DNA of 64,000 bases from Neisseria sp. DTU_2020_1000833_1_SI_GRL_NUU_006 (GCA_032388755.1 CP135593.1:806001-870000); one strand, 5' to 3'. Positions 25,500 through 35,072 are shown, counted from the stretch's first letter. Numbers and translations: made by a program. Notes: generated from the sequence alone by a model not told the origin.

Positions 25500-25985
25500 A
25501 TGAAAAAAACAGTTATTGCATTGCTTCTTGCCGTATGTGCAGGTACTGCGGGGGCGGCGGATACTTATGGCTACTTGGTCATGTGGCAGAATCCTGCGGA
25601 TGGCGGCAGTGCCGTACAGCTTAAAACAACCAAAGAAAATGCTTCGCAACTGGAAGCAAATGCCGAATTGGAGGCTTTCTGCCGCGCACAAGATACCCTT
25701 TCGGGCGTGCAGCAGGGGCAGGCGACGGGGTGTAAGTCGGTTATTCCGCTTCACAATACCTGTATTGCGCTCGCTTATCCGAAAGCGCAAGGCGGTCTGA
25801 CGGCGGAAAATGTAGTTGCCATTACTTCTCCGCGTTTTAAAAGCGTCCATCAGACTGCGTTGAACCAATGTATTAAAAAATATGGGACGCAAGGTCAATG
25901 TGGTTTGGAAATTGCGTATTGTACGTCCGCTGATTTATATAGCGGTCAGGTCAGGGCGTTTTGGAACCGCTTGAAATCGTTGTAA
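25500..25985 (+). CDS. Secreted Cys-containing protein (DUF4189-like)
   Basis: A 161 aa protein with a clean signal peptide (MKKTVIALLLAVCAGTAGAA, cleavage near residue 20). The C-terminal element ALNQCIKKYGTQGQCGLEIAYC has the cysteine spacing of DUF4189-type periplasmic proteins, and other cysteines lie at FCRAQ, GCKSV and NTCIA. Function is unknown. ATG 25500 is preferred to 25494 because the CAGGGA site fits it better. It lies alone, followed by an uptake-sequence terminator. Confidence 0.65.
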   Translation: MKKTVIALLLAVCAGTAGAADTYGYLVMWQNPADGGSAVQLKTTKENASQLEANAELEAFCRAQDTLSGVQQGQATGCKSVIPLHNTCIALAYPKAQGGLTAENVVAITSPRFKSVHQTALNQCIKKYGTQGQCGLEIAYCTSADLYSGQVRAFWNRLKSL

Positions 25986-26028
25986 GTCATTGAGTTGATT
26001 TTTATGGTGCAGCGATTTAAGACAAAAA

Positions 26029-26073
26029 AAGGTCGTCTGAAAATCGGATTTCGATTTTTCAGACGACCTTTGC
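26029..26073. terminator. Uptake-sequence terminator
   Basis: AAAAAAGGTCGTCTGAAAATC pairs with TTTTTCAGACGACCTTT. The rest of 25986-26390 has degenerate uptake-like fragments near 26209 and 26250 but no gene. Confidence 0.8.
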
Positions 26074-26390
26074 TATGTCCCGGTCATCTCTGCGTTTTCA
26101 TTTAAGGTAGCAAGGCGCAGGCAAAACAGAACGCCATTCCCTTTGAATCTGCGCGCAGCACCATCATTGCGAATATCAAGCCGAATCATGATGCGGATGA
26201 TAAAGAGAGTCGTCTGAAAGCAGAAAAGAGCAGCTCATCCTCCTTTTCAGAGGATCTTTGCTTGAAAAATGATGGTTTTACGGCTTCCTTTATCCGTTTC
26301 GGAATAAGCGTTATAAGAAAGTATTCTTTGTGTTTGCCGTAATTTCACTTAGAATGCTGCCCTTGCACACTTTTTCTTCAGGAGAGGATT

Positions 26391-27215
26391 ATGTTGAAAA
26401 AATTCGTACTCGGCGGCATGACCGCATTGGTTTTGGCAGCCTGCGGCGGAGAGGGCGGCAGCGCGTCTTCTTCTGCTCCCGCCCAATCTGCCAACGCTTC
26501 CGGTTCTTTAATCGAGCGTATCAACAATAAAGGTACGATTACCGTTGGTACCGAAGGCACTTACGCGCCGTTTACCTACCACGACAAAGACGGCAAGCTG
26601 ACCGGCTACGATGTGGAAGTTACCCGCGCCGTTGCCGACAAACTGGGCGTGAAAGTCGAATTTAAAGAAACGCAATGGGATTCGATGATGGCGGGTTTGA
26701 AGGCGGGACGTTTCGACGTGGTGGCAAACCAAGTCGGCCTGACCAGCCCCGAACGCCAAGCGACATTCGACAAATCCGAACCTTACAGCTGGAGCGGTGC
26801 GGTTTTGGTTGCGCGCAAAGACAGCAATATCAAATCCATCGACGACATCAAAGGCGTCAAAACCGCACAATCCCTGACCAGCAACTACGGCGAAAAAGCC
26901 AAAGCTGCGGGTGCGGAACTCGTACCGGTGGACGGTTTGGCGCAATCGCTGACCCTGATTGAACAAAAACGCGCCGATGCGACTTTGAACGATGAGTTGG
27001 CAGTTTTAGACTATCTGAAGAAAAACCCGAATGCCGGCGTGAAAATCGTTTGGTCTGCGCCTGCCGATGAAAAAGTCGGTTCCGGCTTGATTGTCAATAA
27101 AGGCAATGACGAAGCCGTGGCGAAATTTAGCACGGCAATTAACGAGCTGAAAGCCGACGGCACGCTGAAAAAACTGGGTGAACAATTCTTCGGAAAAGAC
27201 ATCAGTGTTAAATAA
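26391..27215 (+). CDS. Polar amino acid ABC transporter, substrate-binding lipoprotein (cystine-like)
   Basis: A 274 aa SBP_bac_3 protein. The lipobox LVLAACGG places the lipidated Cys near residue 18. GTEGTYAPFTYHDKDGKLTGYDVEV and DVVANQVGLTSPERQ resemble the E. coli cystine-binding protein FliY/TcyJ, so cystine or cysteine is the likely ligand, but other polar amino acids cannot be excluded. A Ser/Ala linker follows the Cys. First gene of a three-gene transporter operon; its end overlaps the permease start. Confidence 0.87.
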   Translation: MLKKFVLGGMTALVLAACGGEGGSASSSAPAQSANASGSLIERINNKGTITVGTEGTYAPFTYHDKDGKLTGYDVEVTRAVADKLGVKVEFKETQWDSMMAGLKAGRFDVVANQVGLTSPERQATFDKSEPYSWSGAVLVARKDSNIKSIDDIKGVKTAQSLTSNYGEKAKAAGAELVPVDGLAQSLTLIEQKRADATLNDELAVLDYLKKNPNAGVKIVWSAPADEKVGSGLIVNKGNDEAVAKFSTAINELKADGTLKKLGEQFFGKDISVK

Positions 27216-27921
27216 TTTTCTTGCTTCGCTGCCGTTTATGACGGAAACACGCGCCGATATGATTGTCAGCGCGTTTTTGCCTATGGTCAAAGCCGGTTTT
27301 ATGGTCTCGCTGCCGCTGGCGGTGGCGTCGTTCCTGATCGGGATGGTGATTGCCATCGCCGTGGCTTTGGTACGGATTATGCCTTCGGGCGGCATCGTGC
27401 GGAAAATCCTGCTGAAACTGGTGGAAACTTATATTTCCATCATCAGGGGGACGCCGCTGTTGGTGCAGCTTGTGATTGTGTTTTACGGACTGCCGTCCGT
27501 CGGTATTTTCATCGATCCGATTCCTGCCGCCATCATCGGCTTCTCGCTCAATGTCGGCGCATATGCTTCCGAGACCATACGCGCGGCGATTTTGTCCGTG
27601 CCGAAAGGGCAGTGGGAAGCGGGTTTCTCCATCGGCATGACCTATATGCAGACTTTCCGCCGCATCGTCGCGCCGCAGGCATTCCGCGTCGCCGTGCCGC
27701 CTTTGAGCAATGAGTTTATCGGCTTGTTCAAAAATACCTCGCTCGCGGCGGTGGTGACGGTAACGGAACTGTTCCGCGTCGCGCAGGAAACGGCAAACCG
27801 TACCTACGACTTCCTGCCTGTCTATATCGAAGCCGCATTGGTTTACTGGTGTTTCTGCAAAGTGCTGTTCCTGATTCAGGCGCGCTTGGAAAAACGCTTC
27901 GACCGCTATGTCGCCAAATAA
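27205..27921 (+). CDS. Polar amino acid ABC transporter, permease
   Basis: A 238 aa inner-membrane HisM/GlnP-family permease. The EAA-type loop is GQWEAGFSIGMTYMQTFRRIVAPQAFR. Several hydrophobic segments are clear, and ETYISIIRGTPLLVQL is the family hallmark. I chose GTG 27205, overlapping the upstream stop by 11 bases, with CGGAAAAG ahead; the frame reaches back to 27178 inside the binding-protein gene. Works with the flanking binding protein and ATPase. Confidence 0.87.
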   Translation: MLNNFLASLPFMTETRADMIVSAFLPMVKAGFMVSLPLAVASFLIGMVIAIAVALVRIMPSGGIVRKILLKLVETYISIIRGTPLLVQLVIVFYGLPSVGIFIDPIPAAIIGFSLNVGAYASETIRAAILSVPKGQWEAGFSIGMTYMQTFRRIVAPQAFRVAVPPLSNEFIGLFKNTSLAAVVTVTELFRVAQETANRTYDFLPVYIEAALVYWCFCKVLFLIQARLEKRFDRYVAK

Positions 27922-27930
27922 GGAGAAGCC

Positions 27931-28698
27931 ATGATTAAAATCCGCAATATCCGCAAAACCTTCGGCGAAAACACCATTTTGCGCGGCATCGATTTGGATG
28001 TCGGTAAAGGGCAGGTGGTTGTCATCCTCGGACCTTCAGGCTCGGGTAAAACGACGTTTCTGCGCTGCTTAAACGCGCTGGAAATGCCTGAAGACGGACA
28101 AATTGAGTTCGACAACGAGCGACCGCTGAAAATCGATTTTTCCAAAAAAATGACAAAGCACGACATCTTGGCATTGCGCCGCAAATCCGGCATGGTGTTC
28201 CAACAATACAATCTCTTCCCGCACAAAACCGCGTTGGAAAACGTAATGGAAGGTCCGGTTGCCGTACAAGGCAAACCTGCCGCCCAAGCGCGCGAAGAAG
28301 CTTTGAAATTGCTGGAAAAAGTCGGCTTGGGCGACAAGGTTAACCTTTATCCCTACCAGCTTTCCGGCGGTCAGCAACAGCGCGTCGGTATTGCCCGCGC
28401 ACTGGCGATTCAGCCTGAGCTGATGTTGTTTGACGAACCCACTTCCGCGCTGGATCCCGAATTGGTGCAAGACGTATTGAACGCCATGAAGGAATTGGCG
28501 CAAGAAGGCTGGACGATGGTTGTCGTGACCCACGAAATCAAGTTTGCGCTGGAAGTTGCCACTACCGTCGTCGTCATGGACGGCGGCGTCATTGTAGAGC
28601 AGGGCAGTCCGAAAGAGTTGTTCGACCACCCTAAACATGAGCGTACGCGGAAATTTCTGCAACAAATCCGTAAAGATTCGGCGGATTATCGACATTAA
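27931..28698 (+). CDS. Polar amino acid ABC transporter, ATPase
   Basis: A 255 aa ABC ATPase. Walker A GPSGSGKTT (~residue 33), Q-loop FQQYNLFPHK, signature LSGGQQQRVGIARAL, Walker B LMLFDEPTSALD and H-loop VTHE are all present. GluQ/HisP-type, powering the permease encoded immediately upstream (9-bp gap, AGGAG before the ATG). Last gene of the operon, followed by a terminator. Confidence 0.93.
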   Translation: MIKIRNIRKTFGENTILRGIDLDVGKGQVVVILGPSGSGKTTFLRCLNALEMPEDGQIEFDNERPLKIDFSKKMTKHDILALRRKSGMVFQQYNLFPHKTALENVMEGPVAVQGKPAAQAREEALKLLEKVGLGDKVNLYPYQLSGGQQQRVGIARALAIQPELMLFDEPTSALDPELVQDVLNAMKELAQEGWTMVVVTHEIKFALEVATTVVVMDGGVIVEQGSPKELFDHPKHERTRKFLQQIRKDSADYRH

Positions 28699-28713
28699 GC
28701 CGTTTCGTTACAT

Positions 28714-28781
28714 CAAAGGTCGTCTGAAAACGGATATAGCGGGTTTCGCTCAAACATCCTCCGTTTTCAGACGACCTTTTT
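28714..28781. terminator. Uptake-sequence terminator after the ABC operon
   Basis: AAAGGTCGTCTGAAAACGG and CCGTTTTCAGACGACCTTTTTT form the stem, with a ~30-base loop. Confidence 0.8.
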
Positions 28782-28889
28782 TCATCATGGATTTACATTG
28801 AAACGCTACGGCACCAACGAACGGCGACATCACGCTGTTTTCGCTATAAAATACCGCCTTTCCCATTTTTCCGCCCGTCCCTTACCATC

Positions 28890-30812
28890 ATGATTGAAAT
28901 CAAGAACCTCACCCTGCAACGCGGTTTGAAAGTCCTGCTCGACAAAGCCAACGCCACCGTCAATCCCGGTCAGCGGGTCGGTTTGATCGGTAAAAACGGG
29001 ACGGGCAAATCCAGCCTGTTTGCCTTAATCAAGGGTGAAATCACGCAGGATGGCGGCGATATTTCGATTCCGAAAAATTGGCGGATGGCTTCCGTTTCCC
29101 AAGAAACGCCGGACTTGGACATCTCTGCGTTGGACTACGTTTTACAGGGTGATGCCGAGTTGCAGGCTTTTCAGACGACCTTGGCGCAGGCGGAAGCGCA
29201 AAATGACGGCATGAAACAGGCGGAATATCATGCCAAATTGGAAGAAATCGACGCTTATACCGCGCCGGCTCGTGCAGCGAAATTGTTGAATGGGCTGGGT
29301 TTTTCGCAAGAAGAACACAGCCGTCCCGTCAAATCCTTTTCAGGCGGCTGGCGTATGCGCCTGAATCTTGCGCAAGCCCTGATTTGCCGCGCCGATTTGC
29401 TCTTGCTTGACGAACCGACCAATCACTTGGATCTGGAAACCGTCTTGTGGCTGGAAAACCACCTTGCCTCTTTACCCTGCACGCAAATCATCATTTCCCA
29501 CGACCGTGACTTCCTCAATGCGGCCACCACCCAAACCATCGAATTGTCCCAGCAAAAGCTCACGCAATACGGCGGCAATTACGATTTTTACCAAAACGAA
29601 CGCGCGCAACGTTTGGCGCAGCAACAAGCCGCCTATGTCAAACAGCAGGCACAAATCAAACATCTGCAATCCTTTATCGACCGCTTCAAAGCCAAAGCCA
29701 CCAAAGCCGTTCAAGCGCAAAGCCGTATGAAGGCATTGACGAAGCTCGAGCGCATCGCTCCCGCGCATTTGGACAGCGAGTTTTCCTTTGAGTTTTATAA
29801 TCCCGACCATCTGCCCAATCCCTTGCTGAAGCTGGAACACGCTGATTTGGGTTACGAAGGCAAAACCGTCCTGCATGACATTACCCTGTCGCTGGAGAGC
29901 GGCGCACGTTACGGGCTATTGGGTGTCAACGGCAGCGGTAAGTCTACGTTTATCAAAGCTTTGGCAGGCAAAATCGATTTGCTCTCCGGCAGCATCGTCC
30001 GTTCTGAAAAACTCAATATCGGCTATTTTGCCCAACACCAGCTCGACACTATCCGCCCCGACCAAAGCCCTGTTTGGCACATTCAGCAGCTTTCTCCCGA
30101 AGTGCGCGAACAAGAAATCCGAAATTTCCTCGGCGGCTTCAACTTTGTCGGCGATATGGCGTTGCAGAAAACCGAACCCTTTTCCGGCGGAGAAAAAGCC
30201 CGCCTCGCCCTTGCCATGATTATCTGGCAAAAACCGAATTTGCTGCTGCTTGACGAGCCGACCAACCATTTGGACTTGGATATGCGCCACGCCCTGACGC
30301 TCGCGCTGCAAAGTTTCCAAGGTGCCTTAATCGTCGTATCACACGACCGCAGCCTGCTTGAAGCCACTACCGACAGCTTCCTTCTGATTGACAAAGGTCG
30401 TCTGAAAAACTTTGACGGCGATTTAAACGATTATCGTCAATGGAGGTTGGCGCAGGAAAACGCCACAACCGCGCCTGCCGCTTCCGCGCAAAGCCAAAAC
30501 CGCAAAGACACCAAGCGTATCGAAGCACAAATCCGTCAAGAAAAAGCCCGACGCGGCAAGCCGATACAGCAGAAAATCGACAAAGCCGAAAAAGAAATGG
30601 CACAGCTTTCCGAAATTCAAACAGCATGTGAAACATTTTTGGCACAAGAAGAAGCCTATTCGGACGAAAATAAAACAAAATTACAACAAACCCTCACACA
30701 ATTAACAGAAATTAAAGTAAAATTAACACAAATAGAAGAAAACTGGCTTTTGTGGCAGGAGGAGCTAGAGCAAATCCTGACGGAAATCGACGCAGAATTT
30801 ACACAACTATAA
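28890..30812 (+). CDS. ABC-F family ATPase (YheS/Uup-like)
   Basis: A 640 aa cytosolic protein with two ABC ATPase domains and no membrane segment. Walker A sites GKNGTGKSS (residue ~36) and GVNGSGKST (~345), signatures FSGGWRMRL and FSGGEKARL, and two LLLDEPTNHLDL Walker B motifs. The inter-domain linker (ERAQRLAQQQAAYVKQQAQ...) is the ABC-F ribosome-interaction helix, and the C-terminus is a charged coiled coil. Probably a translation factor; it resembles YheS most. Uptake sequences inside the gene encode FQTTL (~29170) and GRLKN (~30395). Confidence 0.88.
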   Translation: MIEIKNLTLQRGLKVLLDKANATVNPGQRVGLIGKNGTGKSSLFALIKGEITQDGGDISIPKNWRMASVSQETPDLDISALDYVLQGDAELQAFQTTLAQAEAQNDGMKQAEYHAKLEEIDAYTAPARAAKLLNGLGFSQEEHSRPVKSFSGGWRMRLNLAQALICRADLLLLDEPTNHLDLETVLWLENHLASLPCTQIIISHDRDFLNAATTQTIELSQQKLTQYGGNYDFYQNERAQRLAQQQAAYVKQQAQIKHLQSFIDRFKAKATKAVQAQSRMKALTKLERIAPAHLDSEFSFEFYNPDHLPNPLLKLEHADLGYEGKTVLHDITLSLESGARYGLLGVNGSGKSTFIKALAGKIDLLSGSIVRSEKLNIGYFAQHQLDTIRPDQSPVWHIQQLSPEVREQEIRNFLGGFNFVGDMALQKTEPFSGGEKARLALAMIIWQKPNLLLLDEPTNHLDLDMRHALTLALQSFQGALIVVSHDRSLLEATTDSFLLIDKGRLKNFDGDLNDYRQWRLAQENATTAPAASAQSQNRKDTKRIEAQIRQEKARRGKPIQQKIDKAEKEMAQLSEIQTACETFLAQEEAYSDENKTKLQQTLTQLTEIKVKLTQIEENWLLWQEELEQILTEIDAEFTQL

Positions 30813-30899
30813 ATACTTCGCAGCGAGGGTTTCCGTACTTGCCTTCAGAAGCCGCCAAAAATACAGTTCGGAATGGTCATTTCAGATCGTCGGACTGTA

Positions 30900-31056
30900 T
30901 ATAGTGGATTAACTTTAAATCAGGACAAGGCGACGAAGCCGCAGACAGTACAGATAGTACGGAACCGATTCACTTGGTGCTTCAGCACCTTAGAGAATCG
31001 TTCTCTTTGAGTTAAGGCGAGGCAACGCCGTACTGGTTTAAAGTTAATCCACTATA
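30900..31056. mobile_element. Correia element, full length
   Basis: 157 bp bounded by TATAGTGG ... CCACTATA with 26-bp terminal inverted repeats and the standard interior. It accounts for most of the gap before 31101. Some Correia elements supply promoters, which could serve the next gene. Confidence 0.95.
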
Positions 31057-31100
31057 AAAACAAAAATAGATCGTCTGAAAACTCAAACTACGGAAAACAT

Positions 31101-31469
31101 ATGCGTTCACGAATCAAGCAAGGGGCACTTATCGTCGCATCCTCCCTCATTTTGGGCTTATCCCTCCACACCGCAGCAGCCGTCTTCAGCTGCCATTCCG
31201 GTAACAGCAAAACCTACACATCCGAACCATCGGGAAACTGCACAGGCGCGGATCTGCCCAAAATCAGCAGCCACCAAGGCGGTGCATACCGTCTGAAAAT
31301 CAACAAATTAAGTAGCGATACCGAAGAAAAGGCGGCCAAGCCCAAGAAGGCGCGTTCAAAAGAAAAATCGCGGGAAAAGGCGCAAGAGCAAGAGACAAAG
31401 AGCAAAAACGCCAAATCACGCGCCAAAAAATCGGATAAAGCCGCAAAAACGTCGTCTGAAAACGAGTGA
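31101..31469 (+). CDS. Secreted Lys-rich small protein (DUF4124-like)
   Basis: A 122 aa protein with a signal peptide (to about residue 27, ...HTAAA), a short domain with FSCHSGNSKTYTSEPSGNC, and a C-terminal half made of Lys/Ser/Glu/Arg repeats, probably disordered. The N-terminal domain matches the next gene's VYTSRPSSNCHSADLPTI, so the two are paralogues. Function is unknown. It lies downstream of a Correia element. An uptake sequence at the end encodes SSENE. Confidence 0.65.
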   Translation: MRSRIKQGALIVASSLILGLSLHTAAAVFSCHSGNSKTYTSEPSGNCTGADLPKISSHQGGAYRLKINKLSSDTEEKAAKPKKARSKEKSREKAQEQETKSKNAKSRAKKSDKAAKTSSENE

Positions 31470-31619
31470 GGCAATTTTCGCTATAACGAATGAGACGGTT
31501 TGGTTTGAAATTAAAAAAGTCAGCCGTCCTATTTGAGAGAATATGCTGGCATTGTTATACTATTACAACTGAATTCAATATCTATCGAACAATTACTTAT
31601 TCCACATTACGACCTTACC

Positions 31620-32171
31620 ATGAAACAATCATTCCACGCATTGGCAGCTTCATTGCTGATGTTTGCCGCCGCATCAGGCACACAAGCTTCCTCTAAAATC
31701 TATACCTGCACAGTCAACGGCGAAGTTGTCTATACTTCGCGCCCATCCTCAAACTGCCATTCGGCAGATTTACCGACCATAGGCAAATACAGCAGCACGC
31801 GCTACGATGCTCCCGCTTTAGAAATGCCCGAGCCTGCTGCCGAAGCTCCGTCAAAACGAGCCGGCAACGCAAAACCTGCACCTAAAAATACCGCTAAGGC
31901 AAATCCTGCACCTGCGCCCATCCGTCCGGCTCCTGAAGTCGCAGCAACGCCTGCGCCCAAGTCGCCCGGCAGCACTAGCCGCCGTTCGATTTTGGAAACA
32001 GAGTTGAGCAACGAGCGTAAAGCATTGGGCGAAGCGCAAAAATCTCTGGCGCAAGCCCGCGTAGCCAAAGGCGGTCATATCAACCAACAGGAAATCAGCA
32101 GCCTGCAAAGTACGGTGCTCGACCGCCAGCAAAACATCCAAGCCCTGCAAAGGGAGTTGGGGCGACTGTGA
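31620..32171 (+). CDS. Secreted DUF4124-type protein with coiled-coil C-terminus
   Basis: A 183 aa protein: signal peptide (residues 1-22, ending GTQAS), a DUF4124-like domain (KIYTCTVNGEVVYTSRPSSNC), a Pro/Ala-rich linker, and a C-terminal helix (ETELSNERKALGEAQKSLAQ onward) with heptad character. ATG 31620 starts at the signal peptide; the longer frame to 31533 adds no plausible protein. Paralogue of the gene at 31101. Role unknown, periplasmic by inference. Confidence 0.75.
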   Translation: MKQSFHALAASLLMFAAASGTQASSKIYTCTVNGEVVYTSRPSSNCHSADLPTIGKYSSTRYDAPALEMPEPAAEAPSKRAGNAKPAPKNTAKANPAPAPIRPAPEVAATPAPKSPGSTSRRSILETELSNERKALGEAQKSLAQARVAKGGHINQQEISSLQSTVLDRQQNIQALQRELGRL

Positions 32172-32264
32172 TAATTCAGTCAACCGGGTAGAAGATTTAA
32201 ACTGAATATAAGAAGGACGTTACACTTGTCCTAAATGAAGTTCTATGAAGTCAATCCACGACAC

Positions 32265-32309
32265 AAAAGGTCGTCTGAAAACTGATTTTCCGGTTTTCAG
32301 ACGACCTTT
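32265..32309. terminator. Uptake-sequence terminator
   Basis: AAAAGGTCGTCTGAAAACTG and GGTTTTCAGACGACCTTT lie between the convergent DUF4124 and folE2 genes. Confidence 0.8.
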
Positions 32310-32339
32310 CCGATTTTTTTGCTTGTTTTTTTTGCTTGT

Positions 32340-33113
32340 TTAAGGATAAGCAATATAAGCGTAAGCCGAGTGGTTGTGTATCGATTCGAAGTTTTCGCTC
32401 TCGACGATGAAGCTTTCGATGCGTCCGTCGGCAATCAGCGCGGTGGCTACGTCGCGCACCATGTCTTCCACGAATTTCGGGTTTTCATAGGCTTTTTCGG
32501 TCACGTATTTTTCATCGGGGCGTTTGAGCAGTCCGTAAAGCTGGCAGCTTGCCTGCGCTTCCACGCAGTCGATGATTTCCTCGATACCGACTTCGGCATT
32601 GGCGGTCAGGCTGACGGTAACGTGCGAGCGTTGGTTGTGCGCGCCGTATTGGGAAATTTCTTTGGAACACGGACACAAAGAGGTTACGGGTACCATGACT
32701 TTCAAATTGTGGCTGTATGCGCCGTTTTTGATTTCGCCCGTCAGGGTAACGTCATAGTCGAGCAGGGATTGGATGCCGGAAACAGGTGCGGATTTTTTGC
32801 GGAAGAAGGGGAAGGAAACGCTGATTTTGCCGGAATGAGAGTTTAAAAGGGCAACCATTTCGGCGGTCAGTTTGTGCAGCCTGTCGAAATCCAAAGCCTC
32901 GGTTTGTTGCTCCATCAACGCCACGAAGCGCGACATATGCGTGCCTTTTTGGTCGGCGGGCAGGAAAACCGTCATGGTCAGGCGGGCGACGGTGGATTGG
33001 CTGCCTTCGGCGGTATTTAAAGTAATCGGGAAGCGCAGGTCTTTGATACCGACCTGGTTAATCGGCAGATTGCGTAAATCGCGGCTGGATTGCACGTCTG
33101 CAATGGCGTTCAT
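32340..33113 (-). CDS. folE2: GTP cyclohydrolase I type IB
   Basis: A 257 aa enzyme converting GTP to dihydroneopterin triphosphate for folate. The active-site cysteine region VTSLCPCSKEISQYGAHNQRS and the C-terminal SENFESIHNHSAYAYI are diagnostic of FolE2, which is unrelated in fold detail to zinc-only FolE. ATG 33113 gives the 257 aa length known for Neisseria FolE2; the frame extends to 33173 without a better start. Divergent from the trans-sulfuration gene. Confidence 0.94.
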   Translation of the reverse strand: MNAIADVQSSRDLRNLPINQVGIKDLRFPITLNTAEGSQSTVARLTMTVFLPADQKGTHMSRFVALMEQQTEALDFDRLHKLTAEMVALLNSHSGKISVSFPFFRKKSAPVSGIQSLLDYDVTLTGEIKNGAYSHNLKVMVPVTSLCPCSKEISQYGAHNQRSHVTVSLTANAEVGIEEIIDCVEAQASCQLYGLLKRPDEKYVTEKAYENPKFVEDMVRDVATALIADGRIESFIVESENFESIHNHSAYAYIAYP

Positions 33114-33294
33114 GCGTTGTTTGTCCTTAATTGTCGGATTGTTGGGGTGTGTGTCGTTTGGAAACGGATTCATGCCGTCCGTTTTGCAAATGCGAGATTA
33201 TATCACTTGCAAACCGTGTCCGCATTGATTGTTTCTATTTTTCGGATAGTGATAAAATCCTGAATTATTCATATCTTTATAAGGTTGAACCGAG

Positions 33295-34452
33295 ATGAAA
33301 TTCGCCACCAAAGCCATCCATTCCAGCTACGATTGCGACGAACACAACCGCGCGCTGATGCCGCCGATTTATCAGAACAGTATGTTCGCGCTGCACGAAA
33401 TCGGCGAGCAGGTTCCCTACCGCTATTCGCGCCTGAGCAATCCGACCCGTCAGGTTTTGGAAGACACGGTTGCCGATTTGGAACGCGGGGCGGCGGGTTT
33501 TGCCTTTTCCAGCGGCATGGCGGGCATTGATGCCGTGTGGCGTACATTCCTGCGTCCGGGCGACACCATCGTCGCCGTTGCCGATATTTATGGCGGCGCG
33601 TATGACTTGCTGGTTGACGTATATAAAGAGTGGGGCGTGAACGTTGTCTTTGCCGATTTGAGCAACCCCGACCGCTTGGACGAACTGCTTGCCGCGCACA
33701 AGGTGAAACTGGTTTGGCTGGAAACCCCGTCCAATCCGCTTTTGAGATTGGTGGACATCAAAACGCTTGCCGCCAAAGCCCACGCCGCCGGCGCATTGGT
33801 CGGCATCGACAACACCTTCGCCACGCCGTATCTGCAACAGCCGCTGGAGATGGGCTGCGACATCGTGTTCCACTCCGCCACCAAATACCTTTGCGGACAC
33901 TCCGACGTATTGATGGGCATCGTCGCTGTCAAAACCAAAGAACTGGCGAAACCGCTGCACGACATGATGGTGCATACCGGCGCGATTGCCGGCCCGATGG
34001 ACTGCTGGCTGGTGTTGCGCGGCATCAAAACGCTCGCCTTGCGCATGGAGGCGCACTGCAAAAACGCGCTCGACATCGCCCGCCGCCTTGAAGCCCATCC
34101 CGCCGTGGAAAAAGTGTTCTATCCCGGCCTGCCGTCTCACGAACATTATGAACTGGCGAAAACCCAAATGCCTAAAGGCATAGGCGGCGTGGTAACGGTT
34201 TACCTCAAAAACGACACGCGCGAAGCGGCAAACAGCGTGATTAAAAACATGAAACTGGTCAAAATGGCGTCCAGCCTCGGCGGCGTCGAAAGTCTGGTCA
34301 ACCATTGCTATTCCCAGTCACACAGCGGCGTGCCGCATGATGTGAAAATGGAAATGGGCATCAAAGTCGGCCTGCTGCGCTTCTCCATCGGCATTGAAGA
34401 TGCGGACGATATTTGGAACGATATTTCCAAAGCTTTGGATTCGACGCTGTAA
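33295..34452 (+). CDS. PLP-dependent trans-sulfuration enzyme (Cys/Met metabolism family)
   Basis: A 385 aa enzyme. The PLP lysine is in FHSATKYLCGHSD near residue 200, the cofactor-binding SSGMAGID near residue 65, and the C-terminal SLGGVESLVNHCYSQSHSG fits the family. Members include cystathionine beta-lyase, cystathionine gamma-synthase and homocysteine synthases; sequence alone does not choose, though beta-lyase (homocysteine formation) is a reasonable first guess. ATG 33295 is preceded by a weak site (AACCGAG). Single gene with its own terminator. Confidence 0.83.
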   Translation: MKFATKAIHSSYDCDEHNRALMPPIYQNSMFALHEIGEQVPYRYSRLSNPTRQVLEDTVADLERGAAGFAFSSGMAGIDAVWRTFLRPGDTIVAVADIYGGAYDLLVDVYKEWGVNVVFADLSNPDRLDELLAAHKVKLVWLETPSNPLLRLVDIKTLAAKAHAAGALVGIDNTFATPYLQQPLEMGCDIVFHSATKYLCGHSDVLMGIVAVKTKELAKPLHDMMVHTGAIAGPMDCWLVLRGIKTLALRMEAHCKNALDIARRLEAHPAVEKVFYPGLPSHEHYELAKTQMPKGIGGVVTVYLKNDTREAANSVIKNMKLVKMASSLGGVESLVNHCYSQSHSGVPHDVKMEMGIKVGLLRFSIGIEDADDIWNDISKALDSTL

Positions 34453-34459
34453 AGATAAA

Positions 34460-34515
34460 GAGGTCGTCTGAAAAGTGCGTAGCGGGTTTCGCTGAAGCGG
34501 TTTCAGACGACCTTT
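34460..34515. terminator. Uptake-sequence terminator
   Basis: AGAGGTCGTCTGAAAA and CGGTTTCAGACGACCTTTT surround a GC-rich inner stem (AGCGGGTTTCGCT). Confidence 0.8.
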
Positions 34516-34545
34516 TAGCTGACCTCACGTTAGAAAGGCAAAATC

Positions 34546-35004
34546 ATGGAAATCCTGATCCCCACCCTTATGACCGCAATCATTCTGACCGCCTGTACTT
34601 CGCCTGCTGAAAAACCGCAGCCGTCCCAACCTGTCACGTCGTCTGAAAAACCATCCGAACCGCGTCAAGCGTCAACGCCGGCTTTGGCAGCGAAATGGTT
34701 TGTGGTTTCTTTCGACAAATTCACCGAAAAAGATTTGGCGGGCAGAACGGCTTTTTTGGATTTGAGCAAAATGCCCAAGGCGCATGGCAAGATGGGTTGC
34801 AATCATTTGACGCTTCAAGCGCAGGAAGCCGGAGCGGGTAAAATTGATTTTGGTCCGATTGCCACGACGATGATGCTGTGTGAAGACATGAAGCTGGAAG
34901 AGGCTTTCTTGAACATGAAAAGCGTGTGGAACTATCGTTTTGACGGCAATGATTTGATTTTGGAGCAAAACGGCAAAACCATGCGCCTGCGCCGTCAGCC
35001 GTAA
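34546..35004 (+). CDS. META-domain (HslJ-like) lipoprotein
   Basis: A 152 aa protein with a short signal and lipobox ILTACTS (Cys near residue 17), a Pro/Ser linker, then a META domain recognisable by MGCNHLTLQ and the conserved FGPIATTMMLCEDM, with two cysteines likely paired. HslJ/META proteins are outer-membrane or periplasmic and often stress-linked; the exact function is unknown. An uptake-like SSEKP occurs in the linker. Confidence 0.78.
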   Translation: MEILIPTLMTAIILTACTSPAEKPQPSQPVTSSEKPSEPRQASTPALAAKWFVVSFDKFTEKDLAGRTAFLDLSKMPKAHGKMGCNHLTLQAQEAGAGKIDFGPIATTMMLCEDMKLEEAFLNMKSVWNYRFDGNDLILEQNGKTMRLRRQP

Positions 35005-35026
35005 ATTTTGAGTTTCAGTTCCGCTT

Positions 35027-35072
35027 CAAGGTCGTCTGAAAACCGGACAATCAGGTTTTCAGACGACCTTTC
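35027..35072. terminator. Uptake-sequence terminator
   Basis: CAAGGTCGTCTGAAAACC pairs with GGTTTTCAGACGACCTTT. Confidence 0.8.
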
